Of a stretch of DNA of 35,515 bases, positions 1 to 7,988 are shown one piece after another. The stretch lies in NCBI GenBank assembly GCA_900556555.1, contig USPF01000020.1:1-35515 (forward strand), in the 5' to 3' direction. The stretch is from an uncultured Blautia sp. GTDB taxonomy: Bacteria > Bacillota > Clostridia > Lachnospirales > Lachnospiraceae. The notes under the pieces are model-generated. The model had not been told where the DNA came from, did no database searches, and saw nothing but the letters and a program-made list of their open reading frames with translations. Every line of letters begins with the position of its first letter. The stretch's first letter is position 1. Position numbers and translations under genes: made by a program.

Positions 1-104
1 TGTTTGTGATGGGAGATAACCGGAATGATTCTGCGGACAGCCGTATGGAAATCATTGGCCTGGTGGATATGCAGACAGAGCTGCATGGGAAACGGATTTT
101 TTGA
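1..104 (+). CDS. lepB: Signal peptidase I, C-terminal fragment
   Basis: Only the last 33 codons are in the window, reading from base 3 to the TGA at 102-104. They begin FVMGDNRNDSADSR, which matches the conserved C-terminal box of type I signal peptidases (GDN then S-x2-S/G around the active site). The enzyme is membrane anchored and cuts signal peptides from secreted proteins. The fragment ends soon after the box (GLVDMQTELHGKRIF), as is usual for Firmicutes members. A terminator follows directly. The catalytic Ser and Lys lie upstream of the window and cannot be checked. Confidence 0.85.
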   Translation, partial: FVMGDNRNDSADSRMEIIGLVDMQTELHGKRIF

Positions 105-116
105 TTTTAAATTAGC

Positions 117-158
117 AACGAGCCAAACGCATGGATTTGGCTCGTTCTTCTTATTTTT
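117..158 (+). terminator. Rho-independent terminator after lepB
   Basis: Perfect 11-bp stem AACGAGCCAAA (117-127) / TTTGGCTCGTT (136-146), 8-nt loop, then a U-rich tail CTTCTTATTTTT. It lies between two convergent genes and touches the stop codon of the minus-strand PHP gene at 151. It may also end that transcript, although the tail on that side is weaker. Confidence 0.85.
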
Positions 159-990
159 CACGCAGCCGTTTGAGAACGGAGTAGGGGATTTTCAAGTTTC
201 CTTTTCCGGTTCCAAGATGAATCTGTGGTTTGTTATCACCATGGAAATCACTGCCGCCGGAAAATTTTAATCCGTGCCGTTTTGCAAGCATGGCCATAGC
301 AGTTTCATCGGAGGCGTAGTAGGAGGAATAGTAGACTTCCAGGGCATCCAGGCCGGCTTTTTTTAATTCGTTCACAAGAGATTCCAGCCTTTGACGGGAA
401 AATTTGCACAGAACAGGATGAGCAAATACAGCAATTCCGCCACATTCATGAATCAAACGGATAGATTGGAATGGAGAGACATCTTCTCTTGGAACATAGC
501 ATTTTGCACGGTCTCCAAGATAGCGGTCAAATGCTTCTTTTATAGAAGGAATTTCATGGCGGTCTACCAGAAATCTGGCAAGATTGGCTCTGGTGCAGGT
601 GCTGTTTGGAAAAGCCTCTTTGAGAGCTTCTTTTGTAATGGAGAAACCTTCTTTTTGGAGCAATGCAATTATTTTATCATTACGCTCCTCTCTGGAATGC
701 TGAAATCTGGACAATGCTTCTTGAAATTCCGGATTGTTCCAGTCAAGATCCAGGCCTACAATGTGAACGCTTGTATTTTGCCAGGTAGATGAAAATTCAA
801 TTCCAGGAATGAATTCCAGATCAGTTCCCCGGGCTGCTTCTGTGGCTTCTTTCAAACCGTCTGTCGTATCATGGTCTGTAAGTGCAAGGGCTTTTAGGTT
901 TTGTTTTCTGGCAAGACTGACCAGTTCTGTGGGAGTCAGAGTTCCATCTGATGCAGTAGAATGTGTATGCAGATCAATGTATCTTTCCAT
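151..990 (-). CDS. PHP-domain metal-dependent phosphoesterase
   Basis: The 279-residue protein starts MERYIDLHTHS, with the first metal-binding HxH (H8, H10), then ALTDHD near residue 40, GIEFSS, a late FAHP and a C-terminal SDFHGD. These are the ordered metal-ligand motifs of the polymerase and histidinol phosphatase (PHP) superfamily. The length and order fit the TrpH/YciV subgroup, whose characterised members hydrolyse 3',5'-nucleoside bisphosphates or short RNA 5' ends; this substrate is inferred. The reading frame stays open upstream through the tRNA gene. The ATG at 990 is chosen because it starts the family's N-terminal strand and is preceded by GGAAAGGATGG. The gene lies downstream of tRNA-Glu on the same strand, separated by a terminator, so it probably depends on read-through or on a promoter I could not identify. 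Confidence 0.88.
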   Translation of the reverse strand: MERYIDLHTHSTASDGTLTPTELVSLARKQNLKALALTDHDTTDGLKEATEAARGTDLEFIPGIEFSSTWQNTSVHIVGLDLDWNNPEFQEALSRFQHSREERNDKIIALLQKEGFSITKEALKEAFPNSTCTRANLARFLVDRHEIPSIKEAFDRYLGDRAKCYVPREDVSPFQSIRLIHECGGIAVFAHPVLCKFSRQRLESLVNELKKAGLDALEVYYSSYYASDETAMAMLAKRHGLKFSGGSDFHGDNKPQIHLGTGKGNLKIPYSVLKRLREK

Positions 991-1032
991 ATCAAACCAT
1001 CCTTTCCAGGTGTTGTAACTGTTTTTAAATAC

Positions 1033-1064
1033 AAAAAAAGGAAATATCCTACCAGATATTTCCT
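1033..1064 (-). terminator. Terminator of tRNA-Glu
   Basis: On the minus strand a perfect 10-bp stem AGGAAATATC (1064-1055) / GATATTTCCT (1048-1039 including its first U), with a 6-nt loop, is followed by a run of seven U. It starts only 3 nt after the tRNA 3' end. Confidence 0.85.
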
Positions 1065-1067
1065 GAG

Positions 1068-1139
1068 CAGTTCGTACGGGAATCGAACCCGTGTTTCCGC
1101 CGTGAGAGGGCGGCGTCTTAACCGCTTGACCAACGAACC
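1068..1139 (-). tRNA. tRNA-Glu (anticodon CUC)
   Basis: Folds as a full 72-nt cloverleaf on the minus strand. The 7-bp acceptor GGTTCGT pairs with ACGAACT (one G-U pair). The anticodon arm CCGCC-CTCTCAC-GGCGG places CTC at the anticodon. The T arm is CGGGT-TCGATTC-CCG. The discriminator base is G and CCA is not encoded. It reads GAG codons. It has its own promoter and terminator. Confidence 0.96.
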
Positions 1140-1149
1140 GTGCTTGATT

Positions 1150-1178
1150 ATAATACAACAAACTTAATTGAATGTCAA
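1150..1178 (-). promoter_or_regulatory. Sigma-A promoter of tRNA-Glu
   Basis: Minus strand: TTGACA (1178-1173), 17-nt spacer, TATTAT (1155-1150). It lies 10 bases upstream of the mature tRNA 5' end, as expected for a stable-RNA gene with a very short 5' leader. Confidence 0.85.
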
Positions 1179-1210
1179 CACTATTTTTAAAAAAATTAAA
1201 AAAATAACGG

Positions 1211-1240
1211 TTGACGAAAAGAACAGATGTTCGGTATAAT
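1211..1240 (+). promoter_or_regulatory. Sigma-A promoter of the PAP2-topoisomerase unit
   Basis: TTGACG (1211-1216), 18-nt spacer, TATAAT (1235-1240). It faces the PAP2 gene and leaves a leader of about 110 nt. That leader holds only a short AAACC/GGTTT hairpin (1315-1328) and the GAGAAAGGAAG ribosome binding site. It is divergent from the tRNA-Glu promoter. The A/T-rich stretch between them (about 1180-1210) holds nothing else I can identify. Confidence 0.8.
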
Positions 1241-1357
1241 GTAAGGGAAAAAGAAAAGGTTTGAAAATATATGGGAAATGAGATATGATACAGAAGACCT
1301 TATTATGGGGAAGTAAACCCTGAGGTTTCATGAATGAATTGAGAAAGGAAGATCGAT

Positions 1358-1897
1358 ATGGAGTGGGAATTCGCAGTTTTAGACTGGTTTCAGAGTATCC
1401 AGCAACCTGTTTTGACTAAGATTTTTGGGTTTATCACCATGCTTGGAGAAGCAGGATGGTTCTGGATTCTTCTAGGGGTGATTCTTTTGATTTCCAGAAA
1501 GACAAGACATTGTGGAATTGCTGTGCTTGCGGCGCTTCTTTTAGATTTGGTGTTAGCTAATATAATCCTTAAACCTTTGGTGGCAAGGCCAAGACCGTGC
1601 TGGATCCGTGATACCGTGGAACTTCTGATCCGTGTGCCAAAGGACTATTCTTTTCCTTCGGGACACACCATGGCTTCTTTTGCAGCCGCAGGGGCATTGT
1701 TGTTTACCAGAAAGGCATGGGGATGTTGGACTCTTGGACTGGCCTTTCTCATGGGAATCTCCCGTCTGTATTTTTATGTGCATTTTCCAACCGATGTGCT
1801 TGCAGGACTGGTGCTTGGATTATTGTGTGGATACCTGGGAGCCCTGTTTGTAAAAAAAGCAGGCAGAACAAAGTTTGGAACGATATATGATATATAA
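1358..1897 (+). CDS. PAP2-superfamily membrane phosphatase
   Basis: This 179-residue membrane protein has all three signatures of the type 2 phosphatidic acid phosphatase fold: K72-x6-R79-P80 (KPLVARPRP), PSGH at 100-103, and SR-x5-H-x3-D (S135, R136, H142, D146). H142 would be the nucleophile and H103 the general acid. Several hydrophobic segments place the active site at the outer membrane face. Small bacterial members of this type dephosphorylate undecaprenyl diphosphate, phosphatidylglycerol phosphate or related lipids, and the substrate cannot be decided from sequence. It is first in a run of four co-directional genes and ends 14 nt before the topoisomerase B gene, so co-transcription is likely. 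Confidence 0.88.
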   Translation: MEWEFAVLDWFQSIQQPVLTKIFGFITMLGEAGWFWILLGVILLISRKTRHCGIAVLAALLLDLVLANIILKPLVARPRPCWIRDTVELLIRVPKDYSFPSGHTMASFAAAGALLFTRKAWGCWTLGLAFLMGISRLYFYVHFPTDVLAGLVLGLLCGYLGALFVKKAGRTKFGTIYDI

Positions 1898-1911
1898 GGA
1901 AGGTTTGAAAA

Positions 1912-3834
1912 ATGGCGAAGAAAAATGTCTATGATGCCAGCAGTATTACGGTACTGGAAGGTTTGGAAGCAGTGCGGAAGCGGCCGGGCATGTATATTGG
2001 AAGTGTGTCCAGAAAAGGACTGAACCATTTGATCTATGAGATTGTTGATAATGCCGTGGATGAACACCTGGCAGGATTTTGCAAAAATATCAGAGTGACT
2101 CTGGAAAAAGATGGTTCTGCCACAATCGAAGATGATGGAAGAGGTATTCCGGTAGGAATGCACGAAAAAGGAGTTTCAGCAGAGCGTCTTGTATTTACTA
2201 CACTTCATGCAGGCGGTAAGTTTGATGATTCTGTGTATAAGACAAGCGGAGGACTGCACGGAGTAGGTTCCTCTGTTGTGAATGCACTTTCTACCTACCT
2301 GGATATTAAAATCAGTACAGGTGGCTATGTTCATCATGATCATTATGAGAGAGGTAATCCGACCATTGAACTGGAGGACGGGCTTTTGCCAAAGCTTGGC
2401 AGGACAAAGGCTACGGGAACATTGGTGAATTTTCTTCCTGACCCTGAGATTTTTGAGAAGACCTGGTTTGCAGCAGCAGAGGTGAAAAGCAGGCTTCATG
2501 AAACATCTTATTTGAATCCTGAGCTTACCATTATTTTCGAGGACAAAAGACAGGCAGAGGAAGAACGTGTTGTGTTTCACGAACCGGAAGGTATTGTGGG
2601 ATTTATTAAAGATTTGAATAAAAAGAGTGAAGTGGTTCATGATCCAGTATATTTTAAGGGTGAATGTGACGGTATTACTGTAGAGGCTGCATTTCAATAT
2701 GTAAATGAATTCCGGGAAAATGTACTTGGATTTTGTAATAATATTTACAATTCTGAGGGAGGTACTCACCTGACAGGATTTAAGACCACCTTTACCTCAG
2801 TGATGAACACCTATGCAAGAGAATTGGGAATCTTGAAGGAAAAAGACAGCAATTTCACAGGGGCTGATGTGAGAAATGGAATGACGGCAGTGGTGTCTAT
2901 CAAACATCCGGCACCCCGTTTTGAGGGACAGACCAAGACGAAACTGGATAATCAGGATGCTGCAAAAGCTGTGGGCAAAGTAACTGGGGAAGAGATTGTT
3001 CTGTATTTTGACAGAAATCTGGAGACATTGAAAGGAATTCTGTCCTGTGCAGAAAAATCAGCTAAGATCAGGAAGACAGAGGAGAGAGCCAAGACCAATC
3101 TTCTGACCAAACAGAAATATTCTTTTGATTCCAATGGGAAATTGGCAAACTGTGAAAAGAAAGATCCTTCTTTGTGTGAGATTTTTATTGTAGAGGGGGA
3201 TTCTGCGGGAGGCAGTGCAAAAACAGCAAGAGACAGGAGTTTCCAGGCAATCCTTCCAATCCGTGGAAAAATCTTGAATGTAGAGAAAGCCACGATTGAT
3301 AAGGTTCTGGCAAATGCTGAAATCAAGACCATGATCAATGCTTTTGGATGTGGATTTTCAGAAGGCTATGGAAATGATTTTGATATCACAAAGCTGCGGT
3401 ATCATAAGATTATTATTATGGCCGATGCGGATGTAGATGGAGCACATATTTCTACATTATTGCTTACATTATTTTACCGGTTTATGCCGGAACTTATTTA
3501 TGAAGGACATGTGTATATTGCCATGCCTCCGTTATACAAGGCCATGCCTTCGAAAGGGAAAGAAGAATATCTCTATGATGACAAGGCACTGGAACGCTAC
3601 AGAAAGACCCACAAAGGACCGTTTACACTTCAGAGATACAAAGGTCTTGGGGAGATGGATGCAGAACAGTTATGGGAGACTACACTGAATCCTGAAACAA
3701 GAATGCTGCGCCTGGTAGAGATTGAAGATGCCAGAATGGCATCAGAAGTGACAGAAGTTCTGATGGGGACAGAGGTGCCACCGAGAAAAGCATTTATTTA
3801 TGAACACGCACAAGATGCAGAATTAGATATATAA
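1912..3834 (+). CDS. parE: Type IIA topoisomerase B subunit, probably ParE
   Basis: At 640 residues it is a normal length for Gram-positive GyrB/ParE. The GHKL ATPase motifs are intact: EIVDNAVDE (43-51), EDDGRGIPV (73-81) and GGLHGVGSSVVNAL (113-126). The TOPRIM metal-binding residues are in EGDSAGGSA (E428) and DADVDGAH (D505, D507, D509). YKGLGEMDAEQLW near the C-terminus is the usual GyrB-tail motif. The subunit binds and hydrolyses ATP to drive strand passage. It is paired with an A subunit 10 nt downstream that lacks a GyrA-box, and the pair is not next to dnaA/recF here. For those reasons I favour topoisomerase IV over gyrase; B-subunit sequence alone does not settle this. Confidence 0.9.
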   Translation: MAKKNVYDASSITVLEGLEAVRKRPGMYIGSVSRKGLNHLIYEIVDNAVDEHLAGFCKNIRVTLEKDGSATIEDDGRGIPVGMHEKGVSAERLVFTTLHAGGKFDDSVYKTSGGLHGVGSSVVNALSTYLDIKISTGGYVHHDHYERGNPTIELEDGLLPKLGRTKATGTLVNFLPDPEIFEKTWFAAAEVKSRLHETSYLNPELTIIFEDKRQAEEERVVFHEPEGIVGFIKDLNKKSEVVHDPVYFKGECDGITVEAAFQYVNEFRENVLGFCNNIYNSEGGTHLTGFKTTFTSVMNTYARELGILKEKDSNFTGADVRNGMTAVVSIKHPAPRFEGQTKTKLDNQDAAKAVGKVTGEEIVLYFDRNLETLKGILSCAEKSAKIRKTEERAKTNLLTKQKYSFDSNGKLANCEKKDPSLCEIFIVEGDSAGGSAKTARDRSFQAILPIRGKILNVEKATIDKVLANAEIKTMINAFGCGFSEGYGNDFDITKLRYHKIIIMADADVDGAHISTLLLTLFYRFMPELIYEGHVYIAMPPLYKAMPSKGKEEYLYDDKALERYRKTHKGPFTLQRYKGLGEMDAEQLWETTLNPETRMLRLVEIEDARMASEVTEVLMGTEVPPRKAFIYEHAQDAELDI

Positions 3835-3844
3835 GAGGTTTAGT

Positions 3845-6091
3845 ATGGCTGAAATACAGGAAAATATTATCAGAACCGAGTATTCGGAAATTATGCAGAA
3901 GTCTTATATTGACTATGCGATGAGTGTTATTATTGCCAGAGCACTTCCTGATGTGAGAGACGGGCTGAAACCTGTTCAGAGAAGAACTCTGTATGATATG
4001 CATGAGCTTGGAATCCGTTATGACAGGCCTTACCGTAAATGTGCACGTATTGTTGGAGATACCATGGGTAAATATCATCCTCATGGGGACAGCTCTATCT
4101 ATGATGCATTGGTTGTTATGACTCAGGATTTTAAGAAAGGTCTTCCTCTGGTAGACGGACATGGAAATTTTGGCTCCATAGAAGGAGACGGGGCAGCAGC
4201 AATGAGATATACTGAGGCTAGACTGCAGAAAATCACCCAGGAAGTATATCTGAGTGACATGGATAAAAATGTGGTGGATTTTGTACCAAACTTTGATGAA
4301 ACAGAAAAGGAGCCGGAGGTTCTTCCGGTTAGGATTCCCAATCTTCTGGTGAATGGAGCAGATGGTATTGCGGTAGGTATGGCTACCAGTATTCCGCCTC
4401 ATAATCTGGCAGAGGTAATAGACGGTGTCATTGCTTACATGAAGAACAATGATATCACGGTAAAAGAACTGATGCAGTATATCAAGGGACCTGATTTTCC
4501 TACGGGAGGGCTGGTAGTCAATAAAGATGGCCTGCTTTCTATTTATGAATCAGGAGCCGGTAAAATCAAGCTCCGTGGAAAAGTAGAGGTGGAAAAAGGA
4601 AAAAACGGAAAGAATCTTCTGGTGATAACAGAGATTCCATATACTATGATAGGGGCGAATATCGGTAAATTTTTAAATGATGTGGCATCCCTGGTGGAGA
4701 CAAAGAAAACTACAGATATTGTAGATATTTCCAACCAGTCATCCAAAGAAGGTATCCGTATTGTGCTGGAATTGAAAAAAGGTGCAGATGTAGAAAACCT
4801 TAAAAATATGTTGTATAAGAAAACCCGCCTGGAAGATACTTTTGGGGTAAATATGCTGGCTGTTGCAGAGGGAAGGCCGGAAACCTTGGGATTGAAACAA
4901 ATTATTGAGCATCATGTGGATTTCCAGTTTGATGTTGCAACCAGAAAGTATAACAGCCTTCTGAAAAAAGAGCAGGAAAACAGAGAAGTCCAGGAAGGTC
5001 TTATTAAGGCATGTGATGTGATTGATCTGATCATTGAAATCCTCAGAGGAAGCAAGAACAGAGAACAGGTGAAAAATTGTCTGGTCAATGGAGTGACAGA
5101 GGGGATTCAGTTTAAGACAAAAACCAGCCAGCGTCAGGCAGGAAAGCTGCGTTTTACGGAGCGTCAGGCAACAGCAATTTTGGAAATGCGCCTGTATAAG
5201 CTGATTGGGCTGGAAATTGAAACACTGTTGAAAGAACATGAGGAGACAATGAAGAAGATTGCAAGGTATGAAGATATCCTTGCAAATTATGATTCCATGG
5301 CAGCGGTTATTATCGGTGAATTGCAGGAGATAAAAAAAGAATATCATCAGGAACGCCGTACTTCTATTGAAAATGCAGCAGAAGCTGTATATGAAGAGAA
5401 AAAAATAGAAGAGATGGAAGTGGTATTTCTTATGGACCGGTTTGGTTATGCCAGAACCATAGACAAGAGTACCTATGAGAGAAATAAGGATGCAGCGGAC
5501 AATGAAAACAAATACGTATTTTCCTGTATGAATACAGATAAGATATGCATTTTTACAGATTCCGGGAGAATGCATTCTATTAAGGTACTGGATCTGCCCT
5601 ATGGAAAACTGAGGGATAAAGGTACACCGGTTGATAATGTCAGCAATTATGACAGTGCAGCAGAGCAAATCGTTTATGTAGGATGCCTGGCAGGTATCCG
5701 GCAGTCAAAAATGTGTTTTGTTACTGCAAGCGGTATGGTGAAACTGGTGGATGGCAGTGAATTTGAGGTTTCAAAAAGAACCATAGCAGCTACCAAGCTG
5801 GCACAGGAGGACAAAGTAATCATGGTTCAGAATGCGGATCAGATGGAGCATCTTGTTCTCCAGACAAAAGAAGGGTATTTCCTGAAATTTTTAAAAGAAG
5901 AGATACCGGAGAAGAAAAAAACAGCATTGGGAGTCAGAGCAATCCGCATGAGCCCCAAAGACCAGGCAGAGCATGCGTATATGCTGGAAAACCGCACGGA
6001 ATACGAGATTGAGTATAAAAATAAAAAGGTGATTTTAAATAAACTGAAGCTGGCGAAGAGGGATACAAAAGGAACAAAAATCCGGGTTTAG
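3845..6091 (+). CDS. parC: Type IIA topoisomerase A subunit, probably ParC
   Basis: The 748-residue DNA cleavage subunit has the catalytic tyrosine in [10 protein letters not shown] (Y122), preceded by R121. The quinolone-resistance-determining segment reads [10 protein letters not shown], with Ser83 and Asp87 in the drug-susceptible state. The C-terminal domain (from about residue 505) has blade-like repeats such as [14 protein letters not shown]. Where gyrases carry the GyrA-box (Q-R-R-G-G-K/R-G), this protein reads ERNKDAADN. Loss of that box removes DNA wrapping and negative supercoiling in characterised enzymes, so the pair should decatenate and relax DNA. The protein is also shorter than typical Firmicutes GyrA (about 820). 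The start is 10 nt after the B subunit, with GAGG as a weak ribosome binding site. Confidence 0.88.
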   Translation: MAEIQENIIRTEYSEIMQKSYIDYAMSVIIARALPDVRDGLKPVQRRTLYDMHELGIRYDRPYRKCARIVGDTMGKYHPHGDSSIYDALVVMTQDFKKGLPLVDGHGNFGSIEGDGAAAMRYTEARLQKITQEVYLSDMDKNVVDFVPNFDETEKEPEVLPVRIPNLLVNGADGIAVGMATSIPPHNLAEVIDGVIAYMKNNDITVKELMQYIKGPDFPTGGLVVNKDGLLSIYESGAGKIKLRGKVEVEKGKNGKNLLVITEIPYTMIGANIGKFLNDVASLVETKKTTDIVDISNQSSKEGIRIVLELKKGADVENLKNMLYKKTRLEDTFGVNMLAVAEGRPETLGLKQIIEHHVDFQFDVATRKYNSLLKKEQENREVQEGLIKACDVIDLIIEILRGSKNREQVKNCLVNGVTEGIQFKTKTSQRQAGKLRFTERQATAILEMRLYKLIGLEIETLLKEHEETMKKIARYEDILANYDSMAAVIIGELQEIKKEYHQERRTSIENAAEAVYEEKKIEEMEVVFLMDRFGYARTIDKSTYERNKDAADNENKYVFSCMNTDKICIFTDSGRMHSIKVLDLPYGKLRDKGTPVDNVSNYDSAAEQIVYVGCLAGIRQSKMCFVTASGMVKLVDGSEFEVSKRTIAATKLAQEDKVIMVQNADQMEHLVLQTKEGYFLKFLKEEIPEKKKTALGVRAIRMSPKDQAEHAYMLENRTEYEIEYKNKKVILNKLKLAKRDTKGTKIRV

Positions 6092-6109
6092 AAGAAACGA
6101 GGTGAGCCA

Positions 6110-7315
6110 GTGAGAATCAGTAAAAAACGATGTAAATACTGTATGCTTCTGTTTTTGCTTCTGCTTTTGACAGGATGCAGCGTGGGGAATCTGGATGCAG
6201 ATAAAATAAAAGAGGCTGTGAAGTTTCATCAGAAATCAGAGGAACCAGAAGAACAGGAAATTACAGAGGAACAGGCTGCGTTTTTATATGGATATCAAAA
6301 CTTATCAGCAGATGAACAGAAAATATATAGACAGCTGGTGAGAGGACTGGAGGGATTTCAGGAAGACATTTCTTTGAGTCCAGTATCAGAAGAGGGATTA
6401 GAGAAGATTTTCAACAGGGTGATGATTGATCATCCGGAGTATTTCTGGATAGAAGGAAGTTTTCAATATTATATGGAGACTTGGCCAGACGGTTCTACTG
6501 CGGACATGAAAGTTATGCCGGATTATCTTATGAACCAGGAAGAAGCAGAGCAGGTACAGGCAAAGATTGAGAAAAAAGCCCAGGAATGGCTGTCAGGTGC
6601 CAGCCAGGAGGCAGATACATACGAAAAAATCAAGTATGTGTATGAGACTTTGATCTGCAATGTGGATTATGAGGCAGACAGCCCGGATAATCAGAATATC
6701 CAGAGCGTATTTCTGGAGGGAAGAACAGTATGTATGGGATATTCCAAGGCAACCCAGTATCTTTTGAACAAAATGGGGATATTCTGTACTTTAGTAACAG
6801 GGATAGCTTCAGATGGGGCACAGCAGGGCAATGCAGATACAGGACATGCATGGAATCTGGTAAAAATCGGGGATGAATTTTATTATGTAGATACAACATG
6901 GGGAAATCCTGGTTATTCGGATGCGCAGGATGTGGGTGTGGAGATTTTCTACAGTTATTTATGCTGTAATGAAGATACTCTGGCACCGACGCATAAGGCA
7001 AATGGGGATATACCCCTTCCAGAATGCAGGAACGATGGTTATAATTATTATAAGAACAAAGACTGCTGGTATGAAACCTATGACAGAAACCAGATTTATC
7101 AGGTTATGCTTCAGAATGTCAGTGGGGAACATCATACGACAGAATTGCGTTTTGCATCCAGAGAAGCTTATGAACAGGCGGCCAATGAGATGGTGAAGGG
7201 AACTTTGCTGCAGGAAGCAGTACAGAATTCCTCACAGTTGTCACCTGGCCAGCAGGTTTCCTGGCAGATTTATTACGGAGGATGGGATAATTTAATTGTA
7301 ATTGTATGGAATTAG
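6110..7315 (+). CDS. Lipoprotein with transglutaminase-like domain
   Basis: The GTG start is supported by GAGGTGAG just upstream and gives a lipoprotein signal: KKR, then a hydrophobic stretch, then LLTGC with the lipidated Cys23. The 401-residue product has a transglutaminase-like cysteine-protease core: Cys208 in RTVCMGYS, His246 in TGHAWNLV and Asp261 in YYVDTTWG, in the right order and spacing. Proteins of this type in Clostridia face outside the membrane. They are thought to act as proteases or peptide-modifying enzymes on the cell surface, but the substrate is unknown. It follows the topoisomerase A gene by 18 nt and is probably the last gene of that unit. A surface enzyme here has no obvious functional link to DNA topology. 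Confidence 0.82.
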   Translation: MRISKKRCKYCMLLFLLLLLTGCSVGNLDADKIKEAVKFHQKSEEPEEQEITEEQAAFLYGYQNLSADEQKIYRQLVRGLEGFQEDISLSPVSEEGLEKIFNRVMIDHPEYFWIEGSFQYYMETWPDGSTADMKVMPDYLMNQEEAEQVQAKIEKKAQEWLSGASQEADTYEKIKYVYETLICNVDYEADSPDNQNIQSVFLEGRTVCMGYSKATQYLLNKMGIFCTLVTGIASDGAQQGNADTGHAWNLVKIGDEFYYVDTTWGNPGYSDAQDVGVEIFYSYLCCNEDTLAPTHKANGDIPLPECRNDGYNYYKNKDCWYETYDRNQIYQVMLQNVSGEHHTTELRFASREAYEQAANEMVKGTLLQEAVQNSSQLSPGQQVSWQIYYGGWDNLIVIVWN

Positions 7316-7347
7316 GCTGGTTTCCGGGTAAAAGGGCAAAATGGGGC

Positions 7348-7376
7348 TTGCAAGTTTCCCTGATTAGTGCTATCCT
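7348..7376 (+). promoter_or_regulatory. Candidate promoter for the rimP-ribF operon
   Basis: TTGCAA (7348-7353), 17-nt spacer, TATCCT (7371-7376). Both boxes depart from consensus. It is the best match in the 171-base gap before rimP, but it lies upstream of the strong hairpin at 7404-7433. If real, the hairpin would be part of the operon leader. Confidence 0.35.
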
Positions 7377-7403
7377 TAAAGAGAACTTGATAATTACGAT
7401 AGC

Positions 7404-7433
7404 ATAAGAGTGGGCCGTAAGGTCCACTCTTAT
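7404..7433 (+). terminator. Strong 13-bp hairpin before rimP; terminator or leader element
   Basis: ATAAGAGTGGGCC (7404-7416) pairs with GGTCCACTCTTAT (7421-7433) over 13 bp with one G-U pair, closed by a GTAA tetraloop. The following sequence CGTTTGTGTGT is only moderately U-rich. It can end the upstream lipoprotein transcript, but the GNRA-like loop and weak tail leave room for a structured 5' leader of the nusA operon. Confidence 0.6.
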
Positions 7434-7486
7434 CGTTTGTGTGTCCTTTCCAGAAGAGGGCAGATATTTTGAAAGAAGGTGAGAGC

Positions 7487-7951
7487 ATGAGTAAAAAAGA
7501 AATCTACGAGCAGAAAGCAGAGGCATTGATTACTCCTATTGTGGAATCACAGGGGTTTGAACTGGTGGATGTAGAATATGTGAAGGAAGGCAGCAGCTAT
7601 TATCTGAGAGCTTATATTGATAAGCCACAGGGAATCACAGTGGATGACTGCGAAGTTGTCAGCAGGGCATTTTCCGAAAAACTGGATGAAGCAGACTTCA
7701 TTGATGAAGCATATATTATGGAAGTGAGCTCACCGGGACTTGGCAGGCCTTTGAAGAAAGAAAAGGACTATAAAAGGAGCATGGGAAAGGAACTGGAGAT
7801 CCGTACCTACCGTGCCATAAACCGGGAAAAGGAATTTTACGGTGTTTTAACTGCATATGATGAAAACAGTGTGACCATTGACTGTGAGGGAGAAGAAATG
7901 ACCTTCCTGAAATCAGACATTGCGCTGATTCGTCTTGCATTTGATTTTTAA
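7487..7951 (+). CDS. rimP: Ribosome maturation factor RimP
   Basis: The 154-residue RimP family protein contains LITPIVESQGFELVDVEYVKEG, then YIDKPQGITVDDCEVVSR and the conserved EVSSPGLGRPLK (residues about 81-92), which spans the linker between the N-terminal alpha/beta domain and the C-terminal SH3-like barrel. It assists 30S subunit assembly. The frame is open 16 codons further upstream. The ATG at 7487 is preferred because GAAGGTGAG precedes it and because RimP proteins start close to the first helix. First gene of the nusA-infB operon, 37 nt before nusA. Confidence 0.93.
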   Translation: MSKKEIYEQKAEALITPIVESQGFELVDVEYVKEGSSYYLRAYIDKPQGITVDDCEVVSRAFSEKLDEADFIDEAYIMEVSSPGLGRPLKKEKDYKRSMGKELEIRTYRAINREKEFYGVLTAYDENSVTIDCEGEEMTFLKSDIALIRLAFDF

Positions 7952-7988
7952 AGCTTTAGGCGATTTATATTTAGGAGGAAAGTAAAAC

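Noticed and set aside
991..1161. Upstream extension of the PHP gene frame through the tRNA
   Set aside because: The extra 57 codons translate the tRNA-Glu and its terminator. The family N-terminus and a ribosome binding site support the ATG at 990.
4739..5668. Minus-strand open frame of about 309 codons inside the topoisomerase A gene
   Set aside because: Its translation is Cys/Phe/His-rich with no domain pattern, and it is fully antisense to a conserved gene with intact catalytic motifs. It is a shadow frame.
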